Below, in pieces: positions 1-9,495 of a DNA stretch of 64,000 bases (positions are counted from its first letter, which is position 1; every line of letters starts with the position of its first letter). The stretch comes from Methylotenera sp. (lineage in GTDB: Bacteria > Pseudomonadota > Gammaproteobacteria > Burkholderiales > Methylophilaceae). The notes below the pieces were generated by a model. That model saw only the letters and a list, made by a program, of their open reading frames with translations, was not told the origin of the DNA and made no database searches. A program made the position numbers and the translations under genes. The DNA lies in NCBI RefSeq assembly GCF_029945535.1, contig NZ_JAQSCU010000013.1:125522-189521 (forward strand), in the 5' to 3' direction.

Positions 1-1
1 A

Positions 2-2761
2 ATCAGCTTAAAGCAGGCTAATCTTACTATACCGCGCTTAGATTTTGTGATGAACAATGCGCCGCAACTACAGTTTCAAGATTTAAACATGAAGTTTGCA
101 GATTTTGAGATCAAGAGCGGCAGTCAGTCTTTACTAGTTTTGCCGCAAGTAGCGGTTAATCATGTCAGTTTAGATTTAGCTGCACGTAATGCTAAGGTAG
201 GACAAGTTCTTCTGCCACAAGGCTCAGTTAGTGCTGTGATGGGTAAAACTGGCACAGTCAATTGGCAGCAAGCGTTTGCTGCCCCTACTAATGAAAGCGA
301 GCCTGCTAAAGCAGTTAGTTCGCAGCCAAGTCTAGCAAAAACTGCTAACACCACTGACATTGAAGCGCCGTTCACACTAGAAATAGCCGATGTGCAGTTG
401 CAACATTGGAAACTTGCATATCTAGATCAAACATACTTAAATCCATTGCAAGCGAATGTAGCGGACTTTAATTTGAGCCTAGCACTCGCTATGCCCAAAG
501 GTGAGGTGGCAATCACACAGATTCAAAGTAAAGCGACGGGTATTAGCGCGAAGTCAGCTGCAAATAAGCAAGTGGTGAGCTTGGATAATATTCAGCTCTA
601 TGATGGCGAAGTTAAGATGGCTGAACAAAAAGTAAGCATCCCTTCAGTGATTTTTAGCGGCCTTAAAACCCAGATTATTAAAGAAACCAATAAGCCGCTT
701 AACTGGCAAACGATACTTGCACCAGCAACAAGTAGTGCTAATAATACAGTCGCAAATAAAACAAGTAATAAAGCTGATTGGGCCGTATCGCTTAAAAAGG
801 TTGCACTTGAAAATGCAAATCTTCATATTGAAGATCGCAGTTTAACTACGCCAGTAGTGATGGATGTTGAGAAAATTAACGTAGAGGTGCGTGATGGTTC
901 GTTGGACTTAACGCGAGTATTACCTATAAAAGCTGATTTTAAAGTTAAGCAAGGTGGTCAATTTAGTACGCAAGGTAAGCTCACGCCATTGCCATTTTCT
1001 GCTAATCTTGATGTAAAACTCAATCAGCTTTCACTTATTCCATTTGCGCCGTATGTCAATCAATTTGCTTTGCTGACACTCAATCAAGGTGCGGCAGATT
1101 TAACAGGTAAGCTCGCAGTAAAAAATAGTAAAGTCCTAGCGCTTAGCTTTAATGGCGGCTTTGATGTTAATCATCTGAATGTTGTGGAAGAGGCAAGCGG
1201 CGCACCATTCTTAAGCTGGGATCGTCTTGGCAGTCGTAGTCTGCAAGTTTCGCTGGCACCCAACCGTCTACAGTTGGCTGAATTGCAAATAGTCAAACCT
1301 GTAGGCAAGTTTATTATCAATCAAGATAAAAGTTTGAATGTGACAAAATTTCTGCGCAATCAGCCTGCTACTGTGCTAGTTGCGCCGACGAAAGTCGCTG
1401 TAGTAGCAGCTGAACATAAAGCATTGCCTGCTAGCGACGGTATGCTAGATAGTGCTAAATCTTCGATTGCGAGTAAAGGAAAAACTGCAGATGACAAATC
1501 GTTTGCACCACCGCCTTTATCAGCTACTGCGCAAGCGGAAGCCTTTCCTATCAATATCGAAACAATCAGAATTGACAATGCCGCACTAGAGTTTGCCGAT
1601 CTGTCACTGGTTCCTCAATTTGGTACTAATATTCATTCGCTCACTGGTGTGATTAATGGAGTGTCAACTAACGCTGCTTCTACCGCACAAGTGGAGTTAG
1701 ACGGTCGCGTGGACGACTATGGTGCGGCGCGTATTCGTGGTTCTCTACAACCATTTAACGTCACTAATTTTACTGATTTGAAATTATCGTTCACCAACAT
1801 AGAAATGAACCGGCTCACGCCATATTCTGGAAAGTTTGCAGGTCGGCGTATTGATTCAGGCAAGCTTTCGGTTGATTTGGAATACAAAATCAAGCAGCGC
1901 CAATTAGCAGGCGAAAACAAATTTGTGATTAACAAATTAAAATTAGGTGAAAAAATCAAAAGTGCAGATGCTGCTGATTTACCGCTGGATTTAGCCATTG
2001 CCATTTTAGAAGATAGTGACGGTGTCATCGACTTAGAATTACCTATCACAGGTAGTTTGGATGATCCACAATTTAGCTATGGAAGTATCGTATGGAAAGC
2101 CATTAGAAATGTGCTTGGCAAAATCGTCACTGCGCCATTTCGCGCTTTAGGTAAATTGTTTGGCGGTAGTGGTGATAAGCTAGAAGCGATTACTTTTGAA
2201 GCTGGCGGGGCGGTGCTTAGCCCGCCAGAGCTTGAAAAAATTAAAATGGTCAGCACTGCATTAGCAAAAAGACAAGGCTTAGCACTTGGCATCGTGCCTG
2301 CTTATGATGAAGCCTTAGATATACCTGCAATACAAGAACATGCAGTGCGTGGCAAGGTGGCGGAAGAAATGGGACTTACATTGGCAGAAGGTCAGGCTGC
2401 AGGACCAATCGATTTGAATAATGCTAAGGTACAAAAAGCTATTGATAATCTTTACGATACGCTTACTAAAAAGAGCTTATTGAAAAAACTGGCCTCAAAG
2501 TTAGAAAAACCCAAAGAAGGGCATTACGAAGAGGCTTTAGAGAAACTGACGGCCAGCATACAAGTATCAGACGCTGACTTAAAAACATTAGCTAAATCTC
2601 GTGGAGAAGCAATACAAAGAGCCTTGTTAGCGGCTGGCGTTAGTGTAGACAGAATGCATATAGACGCACCAGAAAAACACAAGGGTGATGGGAATGCAAA
2701 AGATGTAAATACTAGGCTAACCTTAGATGTTAATCAAAAAGTGTCAGTCAAAGCAGAGTAG
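2..2761 (+). CDS. DUF748/AsmA-like envelope protein, 5'-truncated
   Basis: The reading frame is open to the first base of the window, so the start lies upstream. The internal GTG at 47 is only the first start-like codon seen. About 920 residues are visible. They show the repetitive beta-rich pattern of DUF748 (AsmA-superfamily) proteins: alternating short strands, segments on 'ADVQLQHWKLAYLDQ' style repeats, and low Cys content. The last 250 residues, with helix-rich 'LTAEQ'-like segments and a region resembling an OmpA-type fold, are typical of the C-terminus of this family. Family members span from the inner membrane into the periplasm and are suspected to carry lipids or control envelope permeability. 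The substrate here is unknown. A bidirectional terminator follows at 2791. I am confident of the family and not of the function. Confidence 0.75.
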   Translation: MSLKQANLTIPRLDFVMNNAPQLQFQDLNMKFADFEIKSGSQSLLVLPQVAVNHVSLDLAARNAKVGQVLLPQGSVSAVMGKTGTVNWQQAFAAPTNESEPAKAVSSQPSLAKTANTTDIEAPFTLEIADVQLQHWKLAYLDQTYLNPLQANVADFNLSLALAMPKGEVAITQIQSKATGISAKSAANKQVVSLDNIQLYDGEVKMAEQKVSIPSVIFSGLKTQIIKETNKPLNWQTILAPATSSANNTVANKTSNKADWAVSLKKVALENANLHIEDRSLTTPVVMDVEKINVEVRDGSLDLTRVLPIKADFKVKQGGQFSTQGKLTPLPFSANLDVKLNQLSLIPFAPYVNQFALLTLNQGAADLTGKLAVKNSKVLALSFNGGFDVNHLNVVEEASGAPFLSWDRLGSRSLQVSLAPNRLQLAELQIVKPVGKFIINQDKSLNVTKFLRNQPATVLVAPTKVAVVAAEHKALPASDGMLDSAKSSIASKGKTADDKSFAPPPLSATAQAEAFPINIETIRIDNAALEFADLSLVPQFGTNIHSLTGVINGVSTNAASTAQVELDGRVDDYGAARIRGSLQPFNVTNFTDLKLSFTNIEMNRLTPYSGKFAGRRIDSGKLSVDLEYKIKQRQLAGENKFVINKLKLGEKIKSADAADLPLDLAIAILEDSDGVIDLELPITGSLDDPQFSYGSIVWKAIRNVLGKIVTAPFRALGKLFGGSGDKLEAITFEAGGAVLSPPELEKIKMVSTALAKRQGLALGIVPAYDEALDIPAIQEHAVRGKVAEEMGLTLAEGQAAGPIDLNNAKVQKAIDNLYDTLTKKSLLKKLASKLEKPKEGHYEEALEKLTASIQVSDADLKTLAKSRGEAIQRALLAAGVSVDRMHIDAPEKHKGDGNAKDVNTRLTLDVNQKVSVKAE

Positions 2762-2790
2762 CAAAAGTCTCGCTAATATTAAACAGCAAT

Positions 2791-2821
2791 AAAAAAAGCA
2801 CTCATCAAGAGTGCTTTTTTA
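2791..2821. terminator. Bidirectional intrinsic terminator between DUF748 gene and slyD
   Basis: The stem AAAAAAGCACTC / GAGTGCTTTTTT has a 5-nt loop, with an A-run on one side and a T-run on the other. It can therefore end both the plus-strand DUF748 gene and the convergent slyD-like gene. Confidence 0.85.
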
Positions 2822-2859
2822 TTTGTTCCTACTTTATAACATCAAAGTCTAAAAACTTC

Positions 2860-3339
2860 TTAGTGGTGATGACCGCCAGCGCCGTGCACGTGTTGATGCG
2901 TTACTTCTTCTTTATTTGCTACGCGAACATCAGTGACGGTTGCTGTAAAGATCAAACGCTCACCAGCCCAAGGATGGTTACCATCAACCACAACTTTGCC
3001 ATCTGCGATTTCAGTGACTGTGTATAGAATCACTTCACCAGTTTCGTCTTCACCTTCAAACTGCATGCCGACTTTTAATTCATCCGCTGGAAAAGCGCTA
3101 GCTGGTTCGATTTGCACTAACTCTTCGTCGTACTCACCAAAGCCATCTACAGGTTGTAAATCCACAACCACAGAGTCGCCCACATTTTTACCGTGCATGG
3201 CTTCTTCCACTTTTGGGAAAATATTATCGTACCCGCCGTGCAGGTAAGCTACTGGATCTGTGCTGGATTCAAGCACGTTGCCATCAGCATCTTTAAGTTC
3301 ATAAGTCATTGTTACTACAGTGTTCATGGCAATTTGCAT
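2860..3339 (-). CDS. slyD: FKBP-type peptidyl-prolyl cis-trans isomerase, SlyD-like
   Basis: This 159-residue protein has an FKBP domain split by an insert-in-flap region, as in SlyD: the N-terminal 'VVTMTYELKDADGNVLESS' pattern, then 'PKVEEAMHGKNVGD', then 'VDGNHPWAGERLIFTATVTDV'. The C-terminus ends in a His-rich tail (HQHVHGAGGHHH), which suggests Ni/Zn binding like the SlyD metal tail but much shorter. SlyD-type enzymes speed up prolyl isomerisation and chaperone cytosolic clients, including metalloproteins. The start at 3339 has an AGGA about 9 nt upstream. The second Met (residue 5) is possible. It is transcribed alone, convergent with the DUF748 gene. Confidence 0.9.
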   Translation of the reverse strand: MQIAMNTVVTMTYELKDADGNVLESSTDPVAYLHGGYDNIFPKVEEAMHGKNVGDSVVVDLQPVDGFGEYDEELVQIEPASAFPADELKVGMQFEGEDETGEVILYTVTEIADGKVVVDGNHPWAGERLIFTATVTDVRVANKEEVTHQHVHGAGGHHH

Positions 3340-3458
3340 GGTGTATCCTTGTCCTAAGCTAAAGTTCTAAATCAAAGTTTGTAAAAAATATTGGGTAAGA
3401 TTTTAATCTATTTTTGTAAAGCGTGTTTAATTTTAAGTGTTGAATGTGACAGTTAAAC

Positions 3459-5057
3459 TTAACGACCTCGGCCACCGCTTCTGTGTGTGCTGTTTGGGTT
3501 AGTGTTCGTTCTGCCGGCATTACCGCGGCCTTCATTAGGGCGTGCAGCATTTTGTCGATTAGGTTGATGACGACTTGGACTTGGCGGAACAAATAAAGCT
3601 GGTTGTGGCATTGCTTGGTGGCGCGCAGCTTCTGACATATTCCTTGTGTTTTCGCCTTGCGCAGGTCTAGCTTTGTTGCCTTGTGCTGGGCGACCCTCTG
3701 TATTTGTTCTTGCATCGTTTCTTGGTGCTTGGCCGTTACGCTGACCATTGCCTCGGTTTTGATTGCGACCAGCATTAGGGGTCGCGCCATTGCCTTCAGT
3801 ACTAGCTGGCACATGCGCCTTACGTTGCTGACCTTGGCCATGTCCGCGTGGCGGTCTACCGTGAGCTTGCGTTGAACGAGGCGCTTCTGGTTCAGGCTTG
3901 TCAGATGGCGTGAAGCCTTCAACTTGCACCTTTGGAATCTCGCGTTTAATCAGCTTTTCAATATCTTTAAGCAGCTTCAATTCTTCGCGATCTACTAATG
4001 AAACCGCAGCACCACTGCTACCTGCTCGGCCTGTACGACCAATGCGATGTACATAATCCTCTGGTACGTTAGGCAATTCAAAATTCACGACTTGCGGTAA
4101 TTGGTCAATGTCTAATCCGCGTGCCGCGATATCAGTCGCTACAAGCACGCGCATCGTGCCGTCTTTAAATTGCGCTAATGCTTTAGTCCGTGCGCTTTGG
4201 CTCTTGTTGCCGTGAATGGCTGCGGATTGAATACCATCTTTCACCAGTTTTTCAGCCAAACGATTCGCGCCATGTTTGGTGCGAGTGAATATTAATACTT
4301 GCTGCCAATCATTTTGCTGAATGAGATGGCTCATTAACTCGCGTTTATGGCCTTGCGCAACCATGTGTACAGTTTGTTCTACTAACTCAGATGCAGTATT
4401 GCGGCGAGCCACTTCAACAAAGCCAGGATTGTGCAATAAGCCATCGGCTAAGGCTTTGATTTCGTCAGAGAAAGTTGCAGAGAATAATAAGTTCTGGCGT
4501 TGCTTAGGCAGCATCGCCAATATTTTTTTGATGTCGCGAATAAACCCCATGTCCAACATGCGATCAGCTTCATCTAGCACTAAAATCTCAATGCCTGACA
4601 AATCAACGTTCTTTTGGTTGGCGTGATCAAGCAGTCGACCTGGTGTAGCAACTAGAATATCCAGTGGTTTTTTCAAACGTGCGATTTGCGGATTAGCATT
4701 CACACCACCAAATATCACGGTAGAAGTCAGCGGCAGATATTTGCCGTACACTTTTACAGATTCTTCAATCTGTGCCGCAAGTTCACGCGTTGGTGTGAGC
4801 ATCAAGCAGCGCGGGCGACTCTTTACGACTTCACTCAAAGGTTTTTGGCTAAGCAAATGTAAAATCGGCAAGGTAAAGCCTGCTGTTTTACCTGTGCCGG
4901 TTTGCGCACCAGCCAGTAAATCGCCACCGCTTAATACTTGCGGTATCGCTTTAGATTGAATTGGGGTTGGGGTGGTATAGCCTGCATCGTTAATTGCACG
5001 CAAAATGGGTTCAGATAAGCCTAACTCGTTAAAGTTAAGGATTGTTTCAGTTGTCAA
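3459..5057 (-). CDS. rhlE: DEAD-box ATP-dependent RNA helicase, RhlE type
   Basis: This 532-residue helicase has all the DEAD-box motifs: Q motif near 25-35, Walker A AQTGTGKT at 51-58, PTRELAAQ at 89-96, DEAD at 162-165, SAT at 193-195 and HRIGRTGR at 337-344. The last ~140 residues are a low-complexity tail rich in Arg, Gly, Asn, Pro and Gln, typical of RhlE proteins and likely to bind RNA. RhlE helicases remodel RNA in ribosome assembly, RNA decay and cold adaptation. A long untranslated leader (about 160 nt if the TATAAT at 5223-5228 is the -10) is consistent with post-transcriptional control. The neighbouring slyD-like gene lies 120 nt downstream on the same strand. Confidence 0.93.
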   Translation of the reverse strand: MTTETILNFNELGLSEPILRAINDAGYTTPTPIQSKAIPQVLSGGDLLAGAQTGTGKTAGFTLPILHLLSQKPLSEVVKSRPRCLMLTPTRELAAQIEESVKVYGKYLPLTSTVIFGGVNANPQIARLKKPLDILVATPGRLLDHANQKNVDLSGIEILVLDEADRMLDMGFIRDIKKILAMLPKQRQNLLFSATFSDEIKALADGLLHNPGFVEVARRNTASELVEQTVHMVAQGHKRELMSHLIQQNDWQQVLIFTRTKHGANRLAEKLVKDGIQSAAIHGNKSQSARTKALAQFKDGTMRVLVATDIAARGLDIDQLPQVVNFELPNVPEDYVHRIGRTGRAGSSGAAVSLVDREELKLLKDIEKLIKREIPKVQVEGFTPSDKPEPEAPRSTQAHGRPPRGHGQGQQRKAHVPASTEGNGATPNAGRNQNRGNGQRNGQAPRNDARTNTEGRPAQGNKARPAQGENTRNMSEAARHQAMPQPALFVPPSPSRHQPNRQNAARPNEGRGNAGRTNTNPNSTHRSGGRGR

Positions 5058-5216
5058 AGTATAAAGCTCCAGCTTGGAATTTAAGCCGACCTATTACTTA
5101 TGAAGCAACACCAATCGAGGTAGGCAAATGTAATAATCATTCAGGTGATTTGAAAATCAAGAAGATTAAGCGTCAGGACCGCTACGCTGATTGGTTGGCA
5201 TAGGGCTAGTATTTCT
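5058..5216 (-). promoter_or_regulatory. Candidate long 5' leader of rhlE
   Basis: On the minus strand a perfect TATAAT lies at 5223-5228, with only a weak -35. Transcription would start near 5216 and leave a leader of about 160 nt. Within it the arms AGCGT and ACGCT around 5167-5188 can form a small hairpin. Long leaders are common for cold-induced RNA helicase genes. Function here is an inference. Confidence 0.35.
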
Positions 5217-5228
5217 ACAGGCATTATA

Positions 5229-5696
5229 CGGTGAATTTCAATTAAAGCTAGCGAGATGTTGGTTTAGTTTTTTGTATAAGAAAATGTAGTTTTTTTAAAA
5301 ATCAACATTTAAATTTAGCAAATCGTTTAATTAAATGATTGACTAATTTATCTGCATTTGTAACAAAAGTGCTTTCCACAATATCTGTGGATAACTCTGT
5401 GATTATCTGTGAAATGCAATCGTAACATGGCGTTCTATAAGGGTTTTGTAAAAATCGTATAAATAGTAATCATTTAATTTTATACAATAAAATCAATGTG
5501 TTACGTTTATAGTTTAGATTACTACGATTTATCTTGCACACTTAATGTAAAACTTTAAGTGGTGTGAATAACTTAGCAAAATTTTGATTAATTTTCAAAA
5601 AATGGCTTCTAGTAATATCAACCACTTACAAACTATTTACTTGATTGTTACAACTCTAAATCTGTCACTAAGTTCAAGTATTATTAAGTTTAAATA
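5229..5696. other. AT-rich non-coding stretch with two DnaA-box-like sites
   Basis: There is no credible gene in about 470 bases; the only open frames are tiny and lack ribosome sites. The stretch is strongly AT-rich. It holds TGTGGATAA at 5386-5394, the perfect complement of the DnaA box TTATCCACA, and TGTGAATAA at 5563-5571, complement of the accepted variant TTATTCACA, in the same orientation. With only two boxes and no oriC neighbours (dnaA, dnaN, gidA, parA), I do not call this an origin. Confidence 0.35.
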
Positions 5697-6194
5697 TTAG
5701 TAGTATCGATGTTCGTGTCGCCAATTCCAAGGTGCAATAGGCTTTTTATCCGCCCAAAGCCCTAGCATGTGTCGACGTGCATTTTTTTCAGCGTTCTCAA
5801 TTGTCGTGTCGCTAGAGTATTGGGTGTAAAACCAAGCTAAGCCATGTTCGGCTAAATAATAACTAGCATCAATGCCATTGCACTCTAGTTTGCCTAGCGA
5901 ACGCTGGTATTTGTCTATGCCAGATATTTGTACGGCGACAATGATATTTTTGCCTTTACATAGTTTCATGAGTGCGCGGCGGGATTTTAAACCGTAACTT
6001 TGGTTGCGCTCTGGGGCATCTATGCCAGTTAGGCGTAATTTGAATTCATCTTGTGAGTCGTTAGAAGCGATAGGGCGCAACTTAACCGTATCGCCGTCAT
6101 ACACGTAAGTGACTGTGTAAGTGCTTTCTTCAGCTTGGCATGTTGTGATAGAAAGACATAGGCAAATACAGGTGAAGCAAATTCTAGAAATCAA
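5697..6194 (-). CDS. Secreted thermonuclease-family (SNase-like) nuclease
   Basis: This 165-residue protein has a signal peptide (residues 1-21, ending TTCQA) and a staphylococcal-nuclease fold. The DGDTVKLR calcium/active-site loop is at 33-40, the 'LRLTGIDAPE' strand carries the catalytic Arg and acidic residues near 54-62, and a 'DKYQRSLGKLECNG' segment carries the second catalytic Arg. Such enzymes hydrolyse DNA and RNA, here probably in the periplasm or outside the cell. The start codon is TTG and no better in-frame start exists before the fold, so the exact start is uncertain. It begins 21 nt after nadB and is probably co-transcribed with it, although no functional link is obvious. Confidence 0.82.
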   Translation of the reverse strand: MISRICFTCICLCLSITTCQAEESTYTVTYVYDGDTVKLRPIASNDSQDEFKLRLTGIDAPERNQSYGLKSRRALMKLCKGKNIIVAVQISGIDKYQRSLGKLECNGIDASYYLAEHGLAWFYTQYSSDTTIENAEKNARRHMLGLWADKKPIAPWNWRHEHRYY

Positions 6195-6215
6195 CGTGGA
6201 GACTCTTTGCGTGAC

Positions 6216-7847
6216 TCACTCATTGTCTAGTAGGCTGTCATAGTTGGAAGGTTCAAGCACTGTGGGAATAGGTTCTGCTTCCAAGTTTGTATGGTCTTTA
6301 CTGTAATGCAAGCCGCGACTCTCTTTGCGTGAAATGGCGCTTTCAACAATGAGTTCAGCCACCTGTAATAGGTTACGTAGTTCGATTAAGTCGTTGCTGA
6401 TTTTGAAGTTGCTGTAGAACTCATAGACTTCATCACGCAGCATGTGAATGCGATGTAGGGCGCGACTTAGTCGCTTGTCGGTACGTACAATACCCACGTA
6501 GTTCCACATAAAGCGACGCAGCTCGTCCCAAGTATGTGTAATCAGCACTTCTTCGTCCGCATCGGTTACGCGACTTTCATCCCAATAAGGTAATTGTGGC
6601 GATGGTTTTGTTGGCTGGCTGAGAATGTCTTTTGCCGCCATTTGACCGAATACCAAGCATTCAAGTAGCGAGTTACTAGCAAGGCGATTGGCACCATGTA
6701 AGCCAGTACAAGCGGTTTCACCCACAGCGTACAAGTTTGCAATGTCTGTGCGGCCTTTGTCATCTGTCATGACGCCGCCGCAGGTGTAATGCGCGGCTGG
6801 TACCACTGGAATGGGTGTCTTGCTGATGTCGATGCCGAATTCTAAACAGCGTTTGTAGATATTGGGAAAATGCTCTTTGATGAAAGATAAAGGTTTATCG
6901 GTAATGTCTAAATAGACACAATCTAAACCGCGCTTTTTCATTTCAAAGTCAATGGCGCGGGCTACCACATCACGTGGCGCGAGCTCTAAGCGCTCATCAT
7001 GATCAAACATGAATCGCGTACCATCGGCAAGTTTTAATAATCCACCTTCACCGCGCACCGCCTCGCTAATCAGAAATGATTTGGCATGAGGGTGGAATAA
7101 GCAGGTGGGGTGAAATTGTATAAACTCCATATTCGCCACACGGCAACCGGCGCGCCATGCCATGGCAATGCCATCACCTGTACTAATGTCTGGATTCGTG
7201 GTGTAAAGGTATACTTTACCTGCGCCACCTGTGGCTAAAATAGTGTTTTGTGCAGCAATGGTCAGTACTTTGCCTGTGCTTTTATCCAGCACGTATGCGC
7301 CTAGGCAGGTGTTGTCATCTGTGGGTTCAATCTTGGAACTATCCACTTTATTTTGATTGATTTTGCTTGTGGTAATCAAATCAACGGCAATGTGATATTC
7401 CATTAAAGTGATGTTTGGATGCTGCTTCACTTTATCTGAAAGCGTCATTTGCACTGCGTGGCCAGTCGCATCAGCCGCATGAATAATGCGGCGGTGACTA
7501 TGCCCGCCTTCACGGGTTAAATGGTAACCAGAATTATCATGTTCGCGTGTAAAACCAACACCCTGTTCAATTAGCCATTCAACAGACTCTTTAGCATGCT
7601 CCGCGACCATTCTTGTCACGGCTTCATCACATAAGCCGCCACCTGCGACTAAAGTATCTCGTACGTGATTTTCTATTGAATCTTCATCATTAAGTACTGC
7701 AGCAATACCGCCTTGCGCCCAATCACTGGCGGTATCGTTAATACTACGTTTGCTGACCAAGCAGACATTCTTATGTTCTGCGGTTCGCAGCGCTAAAGTT
7801 AAGCCCGCAAGGCCGCTGCCAATAATCAGTACATCAAATTGCTGCAT
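6216..7847 (-). CDS. nadB: L-aspartate oxidase
   Basis: This 543-residue flavoprotein oxidises L-aspartate to iminoaspartate, the first step of de novo NAD synthesis. NadA then uses the product. The N-terminus has the FAD dinucleotide-binding motif GSGLAGL near residues 10-16. The succinate-dehydrogenase-like motifs 'HPTCLFHP', 'EAVRGEGG' and 'PAAHYTCGG' follow, then the '[15 protein letters not shown]' flavin segment. Length matches the family. It starts with ATG and is divergent from rpoE across a 186-nt gap, an arrangement common in proteobacteria, where nadB sits next to rpoE. The nuclease gene follows 21 nt downstream. Confidence 0.96.
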   Translation of the reverse strand: MQQFDVLIIGSGLAGLTLALRTAEHKNVCLVSKRSINDTASDWAQGGIAAVLNDEDSIENHVRDTLVAGGGLCDEAVTRMVAEHAKESVEWLIEQGVGFTREHDNSGYHLTREGGHSHRRIIHAADATGHAVQMTLSDKVKQHPNITLMEYHIAVDLITTSKINQNKVDSSKIEPTDDNTCLGAYVLDKSTGKVLTIAAQNTILATGGAGKVYLYTTNPDISTGDGIAMAWRAGCRVANMEFIQFHPTCLFHPHAKSFLISEAVRGEGGLLKLADGTRFMFDHDERLELAPRDVVARAIDFEMKKRGLDCVYLDITDKPLSFIKEHFPNIYKRCLEFGIDISKTPIPVVPAAHYTCGGVMTDDKGRTDIANLYAVGETACTGLHGANRLASNSLLECLVFGQMAAKDILSQPTKPSPQLPYWDESRVTDADEEVLITHTWDELRRFMWNYVGIVRTDKRLSRALHRIHMLRDEVYEFYSNFKISNDLIELRNLLQVAELIVESAISRKESRGLHYSKDHTNLEAEPIPTVLEPSNYDSLLDNE

Positions 7848-7901
7848 AGTATTTTTAGTATAAATTTTGAATAAATGAAATGCTGTTTTGAAACAAACTC
7901 T

Positions 7902-7930
7902 GGAACTAATGAGAGTGTATCGCTGTCTTT
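7902..7930 (+). promoter_or_regulatory. Candidate sigma-E-type promoter of the rpoE operon
   Basis: GGAACT at 7902-7907 is followed after 17 nt by GTCTTT at 7925-7930. This resembles the extracytoplasmic sigma-E consensus (GGAACTT, then GTCTAA or TCTGA). It lies about 105 nt before the rpoE start, where an autoregulatory promoter is expected. Confidence 0.5.
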
Positions 7931-8033
7931 AAAATAGGCAATAGATAAGCTCAAATAAACCTAGTAAAAGCAATAGGAAAACAGTAGTCAACAATTGAAT
8001 TGTAGTTTTGTGTCGTTGCTGAGAGGAAACTTA

Positions 8034-8819
8034 ATGATGCGTATAGGTAATATAGTCGAATTCACTCAACTAAACTTGGTACAAAGTTTAGTACAACCCG
8101 CTGTGCAAGGTTATACTGCGCAGAGTGAAAAGAGTGTGAGTAAGAAAAACACAAATGAGCTTGCAATTGAGCAGACCAAACCTAAAGGAAGCCTAAGCGT
8201 AGTGTCCGTTAATCCAATATCTGGAAATCGCGAAATTGACCATGAGCTGGTGCTACGTGCACAGCGTGGAGATAAGCGCGCGTTTGGTATGTTGGTCGAC
8301 AAGTATCAGCGTAAATTGGCGCGTCTACTATCTCGCATGGTGCGCGATCAATCTGAAATTGAAGATATTGTGCAAGACACCTTTATCAAAGCGTATCGAG
8401 CATTACCGAACTTTCGTGGCGATAGTGCCTTTTATACTTGGCTGTACCGCATCGGTATTAATACTGCAAAAAATTACTTAGTTTCTATGGGTCGCAGGCC
8501 AACCGTAAGTACAGGCGTCGAAATTGAAGATGCTGAAAACTTTGAAGATGGCGATGAGTTACGCACAATGGAAACGCCAGAGTCATCCATGATGACTAAG
8601 CAAATTGCGCAAACTGTGAATGACACTGTCGCCAGTTTGCCTGAAGAGTTGCGAACAGCCATTACCTTGCGTGAGATTGAAGGCCTAAGTTATGAAGAAA
8701 TCGCAACGATTATGAACTGCCCTATCGGCACGGTAAGATCACGTATTTTCAGGGCACGCGATACAATTTCACTTAAATTAAAGCCACTTTTAGATACGCC
8801 TGATAATAAAAGATGGTAG
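8034..8819 (+). CDS. rpoE: RNA polymerase sigma factor RpoE (ECF sigma-E)
   Basis: Sigma region 2 ('LVDKYQRKLARLLSRMVRD', 'DIVQDTFIKAYRALPNFRG', 'FYTWLYRIGINTAKNYL') and region 4 ('LPEELRTAITLREIEGLSYEEIA', 'GTVRSRIFRARD') match RpoE/AlgU closely. It directs transcription of envelope-stress genes and is held by the RseA anti-sigma factor encoded next. I chose ATG 8034 (261 aa) because AGAGG lies 7 nt upstream. This gives about 56 extra N-terminal residues compared with usual RpoE. The alternative is GTG 8202, which has a weaker AAGGAA 11 nt upstream and gives the normal length. An even longer TTG start at 7995 is unlikely. It is first in a five-gene stress operon. Confidence 0.92.
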   Translation: MMRIGNIVEFTQLNLVQSLVQPAVQGYTAQSEKSVSKKNTNELAIEQTKPKGSLSVVSVNPISGNREIDHELVLRAQRGDKRAFGMLVDKYQRKLARLLSRMVRDQSEIEDIVQDTFIKAYRALPNFRGDSAFYTWLYRIGINTAKNYLVSMGRRPTVSTGVEIEDAENFEDGDELRTMETPESSMMTKQIAQTVNDTVASLPEELRTAITLREIEGLSYEEIATIMNCPIGTVRSRIFRARDTISLKLKPLLDTPDNKRW

Positions 8820-8919
8820 TGAGATTTTTAGATTTTAAAAAGCATAAAATTAGCATTAAGTGAAATAGCTTTTTAAGATACAAGGGTTGAGATTAACGCA
8901 TGAGATTTTGGAGTAAAAA

Positions 8920-9495
8920 ATGACCGAACAAATATCCGCACTATTAGATGATGAAATTGCTCTGGAAGATGCCGAGCATTTGATGGCAGGCATGCAAACC
9001 AATGGCCACGCGGGCGAGGTCTGGAGTCAGTACCATTTAATAGGTGACGTAATGCGCGGTGCAAATGCGTTGAGCCCTAACTTTAAACAAAACTTAATGG
9101 CAAAAATTGATTTAGAGCCTACTGTGTTGTCTCCCAATGCCGCTTGGGTTAACGAACCGAAAGTGTTAAGCGAGGCAAATGAGTTGAACGAAGCGCGAAG
9201 TAAGAAGCAAGCTTTAGATGTGAAAAGTAAATTACCTGCGACTCATTTGCCTGTTGTATGGTCAGTTGCGGCATCATGTGCAGCGGTAATGGTGGTGGGC
9301 TGGATGGTATTGCAAACTCAAGTTGGCAACCAAGCGGCACCTGCTATGGTTGCTCAAGCGGCACTTTCACAAGAGGTGGCTACATTACCCGCAACAAGTG
9401 AGCAAGGTGTTCCAGCTGAGTATTTAATGGCACATCAAGCTTCTGCGCCTTCTGCGAGTTCATATTATATTCAATCAGCGAGTTATACAGAGTAA
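8920..9495 (+). CDS. rseA: Anti-sigma-E factor RseA/MucA
   Basis: This 191-residue protein has the RseA N-terminal domain ('EQISALLDDEIALEDAEHLM', 'WSQYHLIGDVMRG'), which binds and inhibits RpoE in the cytoplasm. It then has one transmembrane helix (around residues 110-130, 'AASCAAVMVVGWMVL') and a periplasmic tail. In the family, DegS-like and RseP-like proteases cut it on envelope stress to release the sigma factor. The stop codon overlaps the rseB start by one base (TAATG at 9493-9497), which suggests translational coupling. The start has GGAG nearby (TTTTGGAGTAAAAA before ATG). Confidence 0.9.
   Translation: MTEQISALLDDEIALEDAEHLMAGMQTNGHAGEVWSQYHLIGDVMRGANALSPNFKQNLMAKIDLEPTVLSPNAAWVNEPKVLSEANELNEARSKKQALDVKSKLPATHLPVVWSVAASCAAVMVVGWMVLQTQVGNQAAPAMVAQAALSQEVATLPATSEQGVPAEYLMAHQASAPSASSYYIQSASYTE

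Noticed and set aside
1717-2049. Open frame of 110 codons antisense to the DUF748 gene
   Set aside because: Within a supported gene on the other strand; no ribosome site or domain.
3359-3922. Open frame of 187 codons on the minus strand overlapping the end of rhlE
   Set aside because: It is a shifted reading of the low-complexity Arg/Gly/Gln tail of rhlE, with no domain and no ribosome site.
5229-5696. Replication origin
   Set aside because: Two DnaA-like boxes only, and none of the usual neighbours (dnaA, dnaN, gidA, parAB).
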